Assembly (NCBI RefSeq): GCF_003363135.1
Contig: NZ_QRBB01000001.1
Location: 248,001 to 312,000 of the forward strand
DNA: 64,000 bases
Reading direction: 5' to 3'
Source: Alteriqipengyuania lutimaris
GTDB taxonomy: Bacteria; Pseudomonadota; Alphaproteobacteria; Sphingomonadales; Sphingomonadaceae
In this document: positions 12,487-19,874 of the stretch, piece after piece
How positions within the stretch are numbered: the stretch's first letter is position 1
Layout of the letters: each line of letters begins with the position of its first letter
Translations under genes and position numbers: made by a program
Notes under the pieces: model-generated
Seen by the model: the letters and a program-made list of their open reading frames with translations, nothing else
Databases searched by the model: none
Told to the model about the DNA's origin: nothing

Positions 12487-13734
12487 TCAGTCTTCGCTGT
12501 TGCCGGTCCATTTGCGGCGGGTCAGAACCGCCAGCGCGGCTGCGCCGAACAGCAGGGTGATCGGCGGTGCCGGAACCGGCGTGCCACCGCTGCCGCCCGA
12601 GCTGGAATGGCCGCTGGTGCTCGAATAACTCCCACTCGTCGAATTATCGTTGTGATTGTTGTTTTCGTTATTGTTTTCATTCGAGTTGTTATTCTCGTTC
12701 GAGTTGTTATTCTCGTTCGAATTGTTGTTCTCGTTTGAGTTGTTGTTCTCATTCGAGTTATTGTTTTCGTTGTTATTATTGTTGTTGTTAGTGCTGTCCT
12801 GATTCTGTTCCTGCTCCTGGTTCTGCTCCTGGCTCTGCTCGTTCGAATTGTTGTTCTCGTTCGAGTTGTCGATATCGACATTTCCCGAACTGGAGCTGCT
12901 GGTAGAACTGGAAACATCACCGGAGGAAGAGCTGGACACATCGCCGGACGAAGAACTGGTGGTGGTAGAGGTCAGTCCCCCGGTCGAGGTCGAGGTCGAA
13001 CCGCCCGACGTCGACGTGGAGGTCGATCCACCGGACGTCGAAGAGGTGGAGGAATTCTCGACGTCGATATCGATCACGATACCGCTGCTGCCGCTGGTGG
13101 TACCGGGGACGCCGGTCGTGCCGATGCCGCTCGTCGTCGTGCTGATCGAGATATTGCCGCCGCTGCCACCGCCGCCGAAGAAACCTCCGAAGAAGCCACC
13201 GCCGAACCCGCCGCCGCCATTGCCGCCGCCGATGACGGTCACGCCGCCACCCTGGCCACCGCCGCCGCCCGAGAAGCCGCCGCCGCGTGCCGCTGGCGGA
13301 GCGACCGCCACGACCGTGCGCGATGCGCCGTCGCCGAACTGCGCACAGGCTTCCGCCGCGGCGCGAAGATCGGCATCGTCGCTTGCGACGCGGGCGCGGC
13401 CTTCGCGCGCATCGTAGATGATTTGCTCGCCCGCATCGACGCCGCCGGCATAGGCATCTCCGTAGAGGCCGCCTTCCGCCAGGCTTGCCGGGACGCATTC
13501 GACAGTACGCTTGACCACGCGGCGCTTGCGCAGCGTGGTGCGCGGGATCTCGCGTTCGACGACGCGATCCTCCTTGATGTAGCGCAATGCGGGCGCCGGG
13601 GCCGAAGCCTCTTTCGCCGACTTGTAGTCGACATCCGCCACCTGCTCTTCGGCCACATGGAGCGCTCCGCCGGCGAGCACCACGGTGCCCGCGGCTACAG
13701 CGGAGAGTTTTGCGAGGGCAATTTTCATCGACAT
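12487..13734 (-). CDS. Low-complexity exported protein with PEP-CTERM-like tail and Asn/Glu repeats
   Basis: This 415-residue protein of unknown function is built in blocks. It has a signal peptide (about 1-25), a globular part (26-145) with two or three Cys, a Gly-rich stretch (151-193), and a Ser/Thr/Gly region (195-285). An Asn/Glu/Gln-rich region (286-362) contains five tandem SNENNN hexapeptides. The C-terminus has Gly/Ser, then PVPAPP, a short hydrophobic helix (ITLLFGAAALAVL) and the basic TRRK. The tail is the three-part form of a PEP-CTERM/VPxP sorting signal, which an exosortase would cut, implying an extracellular or surface-matrix role. Start is MSM; an ATG two codons later is equally possible. 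It is transcribed alone. Confidence 0.75.
   Translation of the reverse strand: MSMKIALAKLSAVAAGTVVLAGGALHVAEEQVADVDYKSAKEASAPAPALRYIKEDRVVEREIPRTTLRKRRVVKRTVECVPASLAEGGLYGDAYAGGVDAGEQIIYDAREGRARVASDDADLRAAAEACAQFGDGASRTVVAVAPPAARGGGFSGGGGGQGGGVTVIGGGNGGGGFGGGFFGGFFGGGGSGGNISISTTTSGIGTTGVPGTTSGSSGIVIDIDVENSSTSSTSGGSTSTSTSGGSTSTSTGGLTSTTTSSSSGDVSSSSSGDVSSSTSSSSSGNVDIDNSNENNNSNEQSQEQNQEQEQNQDSTNNNNNNNENNNSNENNNSNENNNSNENNNSNENNNSNENNNENNNHNDNSTSGSYSSTSGHSSSGGSGGTPVPAPPITLLFGAAALAVLTRRKWTGNSED
12667..12756 (-). repeat. Five tandem 18-base units encoding SNENNN
   Basis: Residues 327-356 of the low-complexity protein are five exact copies of SNENNN. The 18-base DNA units differ mainly at third codon positions (AAC/AAT, GAG/GAA, TCG/TCA). 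The copies have diverged at synonymous sites while the peptide has been kept, which points to selection on the peptide. One more copy lies at residues 291-296. Confidence 0.85.
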
Positions 13735-13962
13735 AAGTCAGGCTCTTTAATTGCGGATCGCTTTAAAAACCGTTGCCGTCGGCGACTCCGAGGGCAGGGG
13801 CAGGCTTTCCTGAGTGCCTTAGACCTTGATCGCCCCGGGCGGGGCAACGCGATTAACCACGATAAAGCATCGGCTTGCGTAGATTCATGCCATCAGGGCC
13901 CGCAGCGCGCCCTACCTGTCCCACGCTGGCACCCCGCTTGGCCGAAAGTTACCTGCCGGGCC

Positions 13963-15006
13963 TCAGGAATCGCCGCCGAAGAGATCGCCGGACCGATTCG
14001 CAGGCCCCTCGGGAGCGGGCGATTCGATGCCAAGATGCGACCAGCCGCCCGCGTTGAGGCAGCGGCCGCGCGCCGTCCTCGCGACCAGCCCCAGCTGGAT
14101 CAGGAACGGTTCGACCACATCCTCCAGCGTATCGCGCGGCTCGGCAAGGCCTGCCGCCAGCGTCTCGATCCCGACCGGGCCGCCGCCATAGATCTCGGCA
14201 ATCATCGTCAGGTAGCGGCGGTCCATCGCGTCGAGGCCCAGCGAGTCGACTTCGAGCCGGGTGAGCGCATCGTCCGCGACCTTGGCGGAGATGGTCGGAG
14301 CATCCGCCACGCTGGCAAAGTCGCGCACCCGGCGCAGCAGGCGGCCGGCGACGCGCGGCGTCCCGCGCGAACGACGCGCGATCTCGCGCGCGCCATCGGG
14401 CTCGATGCTCAGCCCCAGCTTGTTCGCCCCGCGCGTCACCACCCGCTCCAGCTCCTCGTGCGTGTAGAAGTTGAGGCGCACCGGAATGCCGAAGCGATCG
14501 CGCAGCGGCGTGGTCAGCAGGCCTTGCCGCGTGGTCGCGCCGATCAGCGTGAAGGGCGGCAGGTCGATCCGCACGCTTCGCGCCGACGGGCCCTCCCCGA
14601 TCATGATATCGAGCGCGCGGTCCTCCATCGCGGGGTAGAGCACTTCCTCGACCACCGGATTGAGCCGGTGGATCTCGTCGATGAATAGCACGTCGTGCGG
14701 CTCGAGATTGGTCAGCAGCGCGGCGAGATCGCCCGCCTTGGCAATGACAGGCCCGCTGGTGGAGCGGAACCCCGCCCCCAGCTCGCGCGCGACGATCTGC
14801 GCCAGCGTGGTCTTGCCCAGCCCCGGCGGCCCGAAGAACAGCGTATGATCCATCGCCTCGCCGCGGCGTTTGGCGGCGGCGATGAACACGCCGAGATTCT
14901 CGCGCGCAGCCTCCTGCCCGATGAATTCGGTGAGCGTCTTGGGCCGCAGCGCCGCATCGGGATCGTCCGGGAGGCGTTCGGGGGTGTGGAGGGGTTGGTC
15001 GGTCAC
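13963..15006 (-). CDS. ruvB: Holliday junction branch migration ATPase RuvB
   Basis: RuvB is the AAA+ hexameric motor that drives branch migration with RuvA. The 347 residues contain Walker [13 protein letters not shown], Walker [11 protein letters not shown], sensor motif [17 protein letters not shown] and the winged-helix C-terminus with [10 protein letters not shown] and RTARGRC. Translation starts at a GTG (VTDQPLHTP). ruvA lies on the same strand 2.6 kb upstream. Four genes and an opposite-strand GIY-YIG gene separate them, so the usual ruvAB pairing is broken here. Confidence 0.97.
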   Translation of the reverse strand: MTDQPLHTPERLPDDPDAALRPKTLTEFIGQEAARENLGVFIAAAKRRGEAMDHTLFFGPPGLGKTTLAQIVARELGAGFRSTSGPVIAKAGDLAALLTNLEPHDVLFIDEIHRLNPVVEEVLYPAMEDRALDIMIGEGPSARSVRIDLPPFTLIGATTRQGLLTTPLRDRFGIPVRLNFYTHEELERVVTRGANKLGLSIEPDGAREIARRSRGTPRVAGRLLRRVRDFASVADAPTISAKVADDALTRLEVDSLGLDAMDRRYLTMIAEIYGGGPVGIETLAAGLAEPRDTLEDVVEPFLIQLGLVARTARGRCLNAGGWSHLGIESPAPEGPANRSGDLFGGDS

Positions 15007-15020
15007 ACCGCCCCCATAAC

Positions 15021-15048
15021 GTCATGCTGAACTTGTTTCAGCATCCAG
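15021..15048 (+). repeat. Left hairpin repeat flanking the GIY-YIG gene
   Basis: The core is a perfect 8-base inverted repeat, ATGCTGAA / TTCAGCAT, with loop CTTGT at 15024-15044. It is preceded by GTC and followed by CCAG. It matches, in the opposite orientation, the hairpin at 15394-15421: same loop and same flanks, with paired changes in the outer stem. It looks like a REP-type intergenic palindrome. Confidence 0.8.
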
Positions 15049-15068
15049 CCGGCGGCAATCTCCGGCTT

Positions 15069-15404
15069 ATGCCGACCGAGAAGCAACCCTGCGTCTACCT
15101 GCTCGCCAACAAGCCCTTCGGTACGATCTACATCGGCGTCACATCCGATCTGGTCGCCCGCCTCTGGCAGCATCGCGAGGGCGCGGTCGAGGGCTTCAGC
15201 AAGCGCTACGCCGTGCATCGGCTGGTCCACTTCGAACTATTCGACACGATGGAGTCCGCGATCAAACGCGAGAAGCAGCTGAAGAACTGGCACCGCGACT
15301 GGAAGCTAAACCTGATTACTCGCGAGAACCCGGACTGGCGCGATCTCGCGGTTGGTCTGGGCTTTGATCCGCCTCGTTCGGACGAAAGGAAGGCTGGACC
15401 CTGA
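15069..15404 (+). CDS. Small GIY-YIG nuclease-domain protein
   Basis: This single-domain GIY-YIG protein has about 111 residues. The signature tyrosines are in CVYLLANKPFGTIYIGVTSD, the catalytic Arg is in LVARLWQHREG, and the metal-binding Glu is in AIKREKQLKNW. Stand-alone proteins of this kind (UPF0213/YhbQ-like) are common and their targets are poorly known. I start at MPTEKQ, where the family begins. The frame opens inside the left hairpin (15024), and the TGA stop at 15402-15404 lies inside the right hairpin. The gene is thus exactly bracketed by an inverted repeat pair and runs opposite to the ruv genes, which suggests a mobile or repeat-associated origin. Confidence 0.88.
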   Translation: MPTEKQPCVYLLANKPFGTIYIGVTSDLVARLWQHREGAVEGFSKRYAVHRLVHFELFDTMESAIKREKQLKNWHRDWKLNLITRENPDWRDLAVGLGFDPPRSDERKAGP

Positions 15405-15421
15405 AACAAGTTCAGGGTGAC
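15394..15421 (-). repeat. Right hairpin repeat flanking the GIY-YIG gene
   Basis: Perfect 8-base inverted repeat ACCCTGAA / TTCAGGGT with loop ACAAG (15398-15418). Read on the minus strand it is GTCACCCTGAACTTG..., the counterpart of the left repeat. Stem positions 2-4 differ from the left copy, and both arms change together so pairing is kept. Confidence 0.8.
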
Positions 15422-15477
15422 GGAAGAGAGGTCGTCTGGCTGGCGTCCAGGCGCGTGGATGGAAACGGGCTCGATCA

Positions 15478-15915
15478 TCAGATGCCTCCGCTCATGCCTG
15501 CCGCAAGGAACTCACCACCTTCGGATATGACCCAGTTTTCGTATCCGGAAGAGGTCACAATCAGCTCAAGCCACATGCCATTGCTCAGATGAAATGTAAG
15601 ATCACCTGTCGGCTTCATCAGCTCCACCCTCTTAATTTTGGATCCGCCTGCGAGGTCGCTGAATTTCTCTTCGGCATCGACGGGGTCAGGTAGACCAAAC
15701 GAATGTCCGTGGTCCTCGCTGCAAACCTCAATGCAGCTTTCACCAACAAGGCGCCAAAGCATCCAGCCATCGATACGAATCGTGGAGCCGATTTCGAACG
15801 ACCATTGAGACTCGAGCTTGCGGACCTTGATTGACGCCCCGGTGCAATGCTTGCGGAGTTTGCACTCGAATTTGTTTATATCGGACACGGCCCTTTTGGT
15901 TTTGGACGAAACCAT
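15478..15915 (-). CDS. Orphan protein of unknown function, AT-richer than neighbours
   Basis: This 145-residue soluble protein has no family I can name with confidence. Motifs include EVCSEDHGHSFGLP, an HLSNGMWLELIV strand and TSSGYENWVISEGGEF near the C-terminus. This layout is seen in small proteins annotated as hypothetical or immunity-like (possibly DUF6188-related, unverified). The ATG overlaps the stop of the DsrE-like gene (TGATG), so it is translated from that operon. Base composition is near 50% GC against about 65% around it, a sign of recent acquisition. An open frame upstream of the ATG is only the shadow of the DsrE-like gene. Confidence 0.65.
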   Translation of the reverse strand: MVSSKTKRAVSDINKFECKLRKHCTGASIKVRKLESQWSFEIGSTIRIDGWMLWRLVGESCIEVCSEDHGHSFGLPDPVDAEEKFSDLAGGSKIKRVELMKPTGDLTFHLSNGMWLELIVTSSGYENWVISEGGEFLAAGMSGGI

Positions 15916-16463
15916 CAAAACGGGTTCACCGTATAGCCCTGCTGCTGGAGCAGCGCGTGGGCGGTCATGGCGGAGAGCGCCATCTCGACGCCGGGGATCA
16001 GCTCGGACTTCGCCACGCCCTGCCCCGCCGCGCTCTGGCCGCAGACGATGAAGCGCACGCCCTGGTCGATCATTTCGCGGACCGCTGCGACCGAGGGGTT
16101 CGCCTCGCCGCGATCGCGCGCTACCCAAGCGGCGTCGTTCAGAAGGTCGAGCACCGCAGCCCCGTGAACGACCACCGCCGCGCGGTTGTCCATCGGCTCG
16201 ACCCCGGCGCGCGCGTGCATGTTGATGAGGCGCGCCGCGCTCTCGAAGCCGCGGTTGAGCTTGCCCTCCTCGGCAGCGCGCGACACGTCGAACGCGATGT
16301 GGAAGCTCGCGTCCTCGGGGATGGCGAAGTCGGCATCGGGCACGTCCGCCACGGGGCCGAACTCGGTAAACACCGGCCCGTAGGAGACGTCCTGCGCCAC
16401 CGCAGGAGCGGCGATCGCCAGCGCCGCCGCCGCGATCAATGTCACTTGCATTTTACTCAGCAC
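15915..16463 (-). CDS. Periplasmic DsrE-family protein
   Basis: This 182-residue protein has a signal peptide (AALAIAAPAVAQ) and a DsrE/DsrF-like alpha/beta domain. Typical elements are VVVHGAAVLDLL and a conserved Cys in VRFIVCGQSAAGQG. Members of the superfamily transfer or bind sulfur, though the role of these secreted versions is not settled. I chose the GTG start because AAGGAT lies eight bases before it. The alternative ATG four codons later (MQVTLI) immediately follows the stop of the small upstream gene. Either way it is coupled to its neighbours. Confidence 0.78.
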   Translation of the reverse strand: MLSKMQVTLIAAAALAIAAPAVAQDVSYGPVFTEFGPVADVPDADFAIPEDASFHIAFDVSRAAEEGKLNRGFESAARLINMHARAGVEPMDNRAAVVVHGAAVLDLLNDAAWVARDRGEANPSVAAVREMIDQGVRFIVCGQSAAGQGVAKSELIPGVEMALSAMTAHALLQQQGYTVNPF

Positions 16464-16599
16464 AATATGCCATCCTTACAGACCCACCGATCCAAGCGCC
16501 TCCGCAGTCCGAAATCTCCGCAATCAAAAGCAGCAAGCCGACCATCAGCACGATAACCACGAGCCCGGCGCGCCACCAAACCTTCAACAGACCCTTCAA
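16453..16599 (-). CDS. 48-residue single-span membrane protein (small ORF)
   Basis: This open frame of 48 codons begins with a TTG that overlaps the NUDIX stop (TTGA) and ends just before or inside the start of the DsrE-like gene. The peptide begins MKGLLKVWWRAG, has one strongly hydrophobic helix (residues about 13-27, VVIVLMVGLLLLIAE) and a Cys/Gly-rich tail, DCGGAWIGGSVRMAYCAE. A basic and Trp-rich start, one helix and exact packing between two genes argue for translation. No family is recognised. TTG starts are uncommon, so the start is uncertain. Confidence 0.5.
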   Translation of the reverse strand: MKGLLKVWWRAGLVVIVLMVGLLLLIAEISDCGGAWIGGSVRMAYCAE

Positions 16600-17021
16600 G
16601 ACAGGTCCATTCCATGCACCTGCTCAACAAGCGGCAGGATATGATCGCGGGTCAGCGGCGCAAGCGCGATGGTTGCCGGACGATCCGGATCGACCCAGGC
16701 CGCTTCAGCGATCTCGGCAGCGATCACGATTGGCCCGCACTGCGCAATCTCGAAGATCTCGGCGTGGACGAAAGTGTCCGGCTCGTTCGCTGCGGGTGCC
16801 TCGGCCTCGCCGATATAGCGCAAATCCGCAGACGACACCTGCAACCTCAATTCCTCCGCCAGTTCGCGGCACAGCGCGGCATCGGGGCGCTCGCCAGCCT
16901 CGATCTTGCCGCCCGGCTGCATGAAGGCGCGCGTGCCCGCCTTGCGGACCAGCAGGACGCGGCCCGCCTCGTCGCGGATGATCGCCACCGCGATCCGCAG
17001 GATGGTCTGCGCCTCGCCCAT
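16596..17021 (-). CDS. NUDIX hydrolase
   Basis: This 141-residue protein of the MutT/NUDIX superfamily hydrolyses a nucleoside diphosphate linked to another group. The NUDIX box is clear: GGKIEAGERPDAALCRELAEEL, here split as GGKIEAGE then RELAEEL with the catalytic Glu residues. The substrate (oxidised dNTP, ADP-ribose or other) cannot be read. The ATG overlaps the ruvA stop (TGATG), so it belongs to the ruvA operon, a setting that would suit a DNA-maintenance function. Confidence 0.9.
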   Translation of the reverse strand: MGEAQTILRIAVAIIRDEAGRVLLVRKAGTRAFMQPGGKIEAGERPDAALCRELAEELRLQVSSADLRYIGEAEAPAANEPDTFVHAEIFEIAQCGPIVIAAEIAEAAWVDPDRPATIALAPLTRDHILPLVEQVHGMDLS

Positions 17022-17620
17022 CACCCCGCCGCCTTCTTCAGCGCCACCCGGATCAGCTCACCCTCGCTCGCGCCTTCGCCCAGTTCGCCCATCGCCTCCG
17101 CCACGGCCTTGGCCGCGATCGCGGGCTTGAAGCCGAGGTTCTCCAGCGCGGAGACCGCGTCCGCGCTCGCCCCGCCCTTGGGAGCGGCAACCGCCACCCC
17201 GCCCGGCGCCACGGGCAGCGCGCCTGCCTTGTCCTGCAGCTCGTTGACGATCCGGCCCGCAAGCTTGGGCCCCACGCCGTTCGCCCGCGCGACCATCGCC
17301 GCGTCGCCGCTGGCGCAGGCCGCCTGCACCTCGCCCGCCGACAGGACGGAGAGGATCGCCAGCGCGACCTTGCTGCCGACGCCCTGCACCGATGTGAGCA
17401 GGCGAAACCAGTCGCGCTCCGCCGCTTCGGCGAACCCGAGCAGGCGCATGTCGTTCTCGCTCACCTGCAGGTCGGTGAACAGCCGCGCCTCGCCACCTTC
17501 CGATCCCAGCGCGTCGAGCGTGCGGGTCGAGCAGTGGACGAGGTAGCCCACCCCGCCCACGTCGATCACCGCCCAGTCCGGGCCGGTCGCGTCGAGCGTT
17601 CCTGTGAGCTTTGCAATCAT
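17021..17620 (-). CDS. ruvA: Holliday junction branch migration protein RuvA
   Basis: RuvA binds the four-way junction as a tetramer and loads RuvB. The 199 residues show the N-terminal OB-fold ([18 protein letters not shown]), the tandem helix-hairpin-helix region ([16 protein letters not shown] and [16 protein letters not shown]) and the C-terminal domain that touches RuvB ([16 protein letters not shown]). The start is the ATG of MIAKL. An upstream extension carries no family similarity. It is the first gene of a minus-strand run, and no ruvC is visible beside it. Confidence 0.96.
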   Translation of the reverse strand: MIAKLTGTLDATGPDWAVIDVGGVGYLVHCSTRTLDALGSEGGEARLFTDLQVSENDMRLLGFAEAAERDWFRLLTSVQGVGSKVALAILSVLSAGEVQAACASGDAAMVARANGVGPKLAGRIVNELQDKAGALPVAPGGVAVAAPKGGASADAVSALENLGFKPAIAAKAVAEAMGELGEGASEGELIRVALKKAAG

Positions 17621-17691
17621 GGTTTGTTCCTGCCCTACTCCGACTCGCATTGCCAGCGCAGTGCGCAGGTTTTGCCGATCCGGAGGTGGGC

Positions 17692-17709
17692 CTGACACAC
17701 CTGACACAC
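17692..17709 (+). repeat. Tandem CTGACACAC pair upstream of aroC
   Basis: Two exact adjacent copies of CTGACACAC lie in the 280-base gap between the divergent ruvA and aroC genes. The function is unknown. It could be a regulator site or simple sequence. The rest of this gap shows no gene. Confidence 0.4.
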
Positions 17710-17900
17710 TGCCCAGGGGAGTAAATCCTCTCGATCAATGAGCGGGGTTTAATCGCATGAAGCGATCGCTCGGGAGGAACCCGCTGACCCGACGATGGGA
17801 AAGAGCGGCCCCACCCTACCGCGCCCCTGCGGAGTAGGAAAATGCGCCCGCGCGGCTCGGAGCGTGGACAGCACCGAGCTGTTGAGGCAACGCTTCGCGC

Positions 17901-18992
17901 ATGAGCTGGAACACATTCGGGCGGGTCTTCCGCTTCACCACCTGGGGGGAAAGCCACGGGCCGGCGATCGGCGCGGTGGTCGACGGGTGCCCGCCGGGCA
18001 TTGCTTTGAGCGAGGACGACATCCAGCCGTGGCTCGACAGGCGCAAGCCGGGGCAGAGCAAGTTCACCACCCAGCGGCGCGAGCCCGATGCGGTGCGCAT
18101 TCTCTCGGGGGTGTTCGAGGGCCAAGATGGAATACAGCGCACGACGGGCACACCGATTTCGCTGATGATCGAGAACGTCGATCAGCGCTCGAAAGACTAT
18201 TCCAACGTCGCGCAGGCCTATCGCCCCGGGCACGCCGACTACACCTACGACGCGAAGTACGGCTTCCGCGACTATCGCGGGGGCGGGCGGTCGAGCGCGC
18301 GCGAAACCGCGATGCGCGTCGCGGCGGGTGCGGTGGCGCGGCTGGTCGTACCGCAGGTGCGCATCCTCGCCTACGTGGCCGAGATCGGCGGTGACCGGAT
18401 CGACCCGGCCAAGTTCGATGCCGGGCAAATCGGGCAAAACCCCTTCTGGTGCCCCGACGCCGACGCCGCGACCCGCTGGGAAAAGCTGGTCGACGACGCG
18501 CGCAAGGCAGGCTCCTCGCTCGGCGCGGTGGTCGAATGCGTGGCGACAGGCGTGCCCGCAGGCTGGGGGGCGCCGCTCTACGCCAAGCTCGACAGCGAGC
18601 TGGCGGCGGCGATGATGAGCATCAATGCGGTCAAGGGCGTGGAGATCGGCGACGGCTTCGACGCCGCGCGCCTCTCGGGCGAGCAGAACGCCGACCCGAT
18701 GCGGCCCGGCGAGAGCGCGGATGGTGCGCCGCACTATGCATCCAACCACGCGGGCGGTGTCGCGGGGGGAATCAGCACCGGCCAGCCGGTAACATGCAGA
18801 GTCGCGTTCAAGCCGACCAGTTCGATCCTGACCCCGGTCGACACGATCACGCGCGACGGAGAAGCCACGCAAATCAGCACGAAAGGCCGTCACGATCCAT
18901 GCGTCGGCATTCGCGGCGTGCCGGTCGTAGAGGCGATGATGGCGTGCGTTCTGGCCGACCAGTTCCTGCTCCAAAGGGCGCAATGCGGCTGA
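17901..18992 (+). CDS. aroC: Chorismate synthase
   Basis: AroC carries out the last step of the shikimate pathway, converting EPSP to chorismate using reduced FMN. The 363 residues contain the family signatures [52 protein letters not shown] and the C-terminal [17 protein letters not shown]. Start is the ATG of [10 protein letters not shown], the usual N-terminus. It stands alone, divergent from ruvA. Confidence 0.97.
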   Translation: MSWNTFGRVFRFTTWGESHGPAIGAVVDGCPPGIALSEDDIQPWLDRRKPGQSKFTTQRREPDAVRILSGVFEGQDGIQRTTGTPISLMIENVDQRSKDYSNVAQAYRPGHADYTYDAKYGFRDYRGGGRSSARETAMRVAAGAVARLVVPQVRILAYVAEIGGDRIDPAKFDAGQIGQNPFWCPDADAATRWEKLVDDARKAGSSLGAVVECVATGVPAGWGAPLYAKLDSELAAAMMSINAVKGVEIGDGFDAARLSGEQNADPMRPGESADGAPHYASNHAGGVAGGISTGQPVTCRVAFKPTSSILTPVDTITRDGEATQISTKGRHDPCVGIRGVPVVEAMMACVLADQFLLQRAQCG

Positions 18993-19036
18993 AGTAGCGG
19001 CGAAATATCCATTGCCGAGAAGGTTCCGAAAATTTC

Positions 19037-19101
19037 ATCGATAATTTCGATTGTTGCCATCGCCACAAATCGCTTTTGTGCGTTGCAGCAGCCACTATCT
19101 A
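19037..19101 (+). promoter_or_regulatory. Putative ahpC promoter with LysR-type (OxyR-like) site
   Basis: ATCGA-TAATT-TCGAT (19037-19051) is a perfect inverted repeat with the ATC-N9-GAT form bound by LysR-type regulators such as OxyR. A possible -10 element TATCTA lies at 19096-19101 with a poor -35 about 17 bases before it, as expected for an activator-dependent promoter. GAGGAGA precedes the ahpC ATG. Placement fits activation, but the regulator is not in the window. Confidence 0.35.
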
Positions 19102-19135
19102 GGGCGTGAGTTTCAACCCCTAGAGGAGACACGCA

Positions 19136-19702
19136 ATGGGTATCATCGGAAGCCAGATCACACCGTTCAAAGCCACCGCATTCCAGGCCGGCAAGGACTT
19201 CTTCGAAGTCACTGACGAGGACGTGAAGGGCAAGTGGGCGATCTTCTTCTTCTACCCCGCCGACTTCACCTTCGTGTGCCCGACCGAGCTGGAAAACCTC
19301 GGCGAGCAGTACGCAATGCTCCAGAAGATGGGCGTCGAAGTCTATGCGGTCAGCACCGACACGCATTTCAGCCACAAGGCATGGCACGACACGTCCGAGA
19401 AGATCGGCAAGCTGAAGTTCCCGTTCCTCGGCGACCAGCTCCACACGTTGTCGAAGAACTTCGACGTGCTGCGTGAGGAAATGGGCCTCGCCGACCGTGC
19501 GACCTTCGTGGTCGATCCCGACGGAGTGATCCAGATCATGGAACAGACCTGCGAAGGCGTGGGCCGCAATGCCAACGAACTCGCCCGCAAGATCAAGGCG
19601 GCGCAGTACGTCCGCGAGAACCCGGGCCAGGTCTGCCCGGCCGCGTGGGAAGAAGACAGCGAAACGCTGACCCCCTCGCTCGACCTCGTCGGCAAGCTCT
19701 AA
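19136..19702 (+). CDS. ahpC: Alkyl hydroperoxide reductase subunit C (2-Cys peroxiredoxin)
   Basis: AhpC reduces H2O2, organic peroxides and peroxynitrite in the cytoplasm. The 188 residues have the peroxidatic Cys48 in [15 protein letters not shown] and the resolving Cys167 in [11 protein letters not shown], so it is a typical 2-Cys enzyme reduced by AhpF. A strong ribosome binding site (AGAGGAGA) lies before the ATG. It is followed by ahpF after a 172-base gap holding two hairpins. Confidence 0.97.
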   Translation: MGIIGSQITPFKATAFQAGKDFFEVTDEDVKGKWAIFFFYPADFTFVCPTELENLGEQYAMLQKMGVEVYAVSTDTHFSHKAWHDTSEKIGKLKFPFLGDQLHTLSKNFDVLREEMGLADRATFVVDPDGVIQIMEQTCEGVGRNANELARKIKAAQYVRENPGQVCPAAWEEDSETLTPSLDLVGKL

Positions 19703-19713
19703 ATGATACTATC

Positions 19714-19739
19714 GGAGGCTCGGCACACGCCGGGCCTCC
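19714..19739 (+). repeat. Hairpin after ahpC (attenuator-like)
   Basis: Stem GGAGGCTCGGC / GCCGGGCCTCC (one T-G pair) with loop ACAC starts 11 bases after the ahpC stop. No T run follows, so it is not a classic terminator. It may stabilise the ahpC message or partly reduce read-through to ahpF. Confidence 0.55.
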
Positions 19740-19819
19740 ACTTGCCCGACCTCCACGGGTTACAGCCCCGACGCGATCCATCTTCCGACGCCTCGCACGA
19801 TCGAGGAGTCCGACAATGG

Positions 19820-19849
19820 ATTGCAACGCCGCCTTACGCGGCTCGCAAT
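19820..19849 (+). repeat. REP-like imperfect palindrome before ahpF
   Basis: ATTGC and GCAAT close an outer stem. GCCGC and GCGGC form an inner stem with loop CTTAC, and a small internal bulge separates the two. It ends 25 bases before the ahpF start. The motif GGCTCGCAATGACG resembles intergenic palindromes seen in sphingomonad genomes. Confidence 0.5.
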
Positions 19850-19874
19850 GACGAAATTTTGGATGGAGTTACCA

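Noticed and set aside
12667..12756. Regular short repeats that could suggest a CRISPR array
   Set aside because: The 18-base units are directly adjacent without spacers and lie in frame within a protein gene encoding SNENNN.
15024..15068. Extended N-terminus MLNLFQHPAGG for the GIY-YIG protein
   Set aside because: These residues are just a translation of the hairpin repeat. The family domain begins at MPTEKQ.
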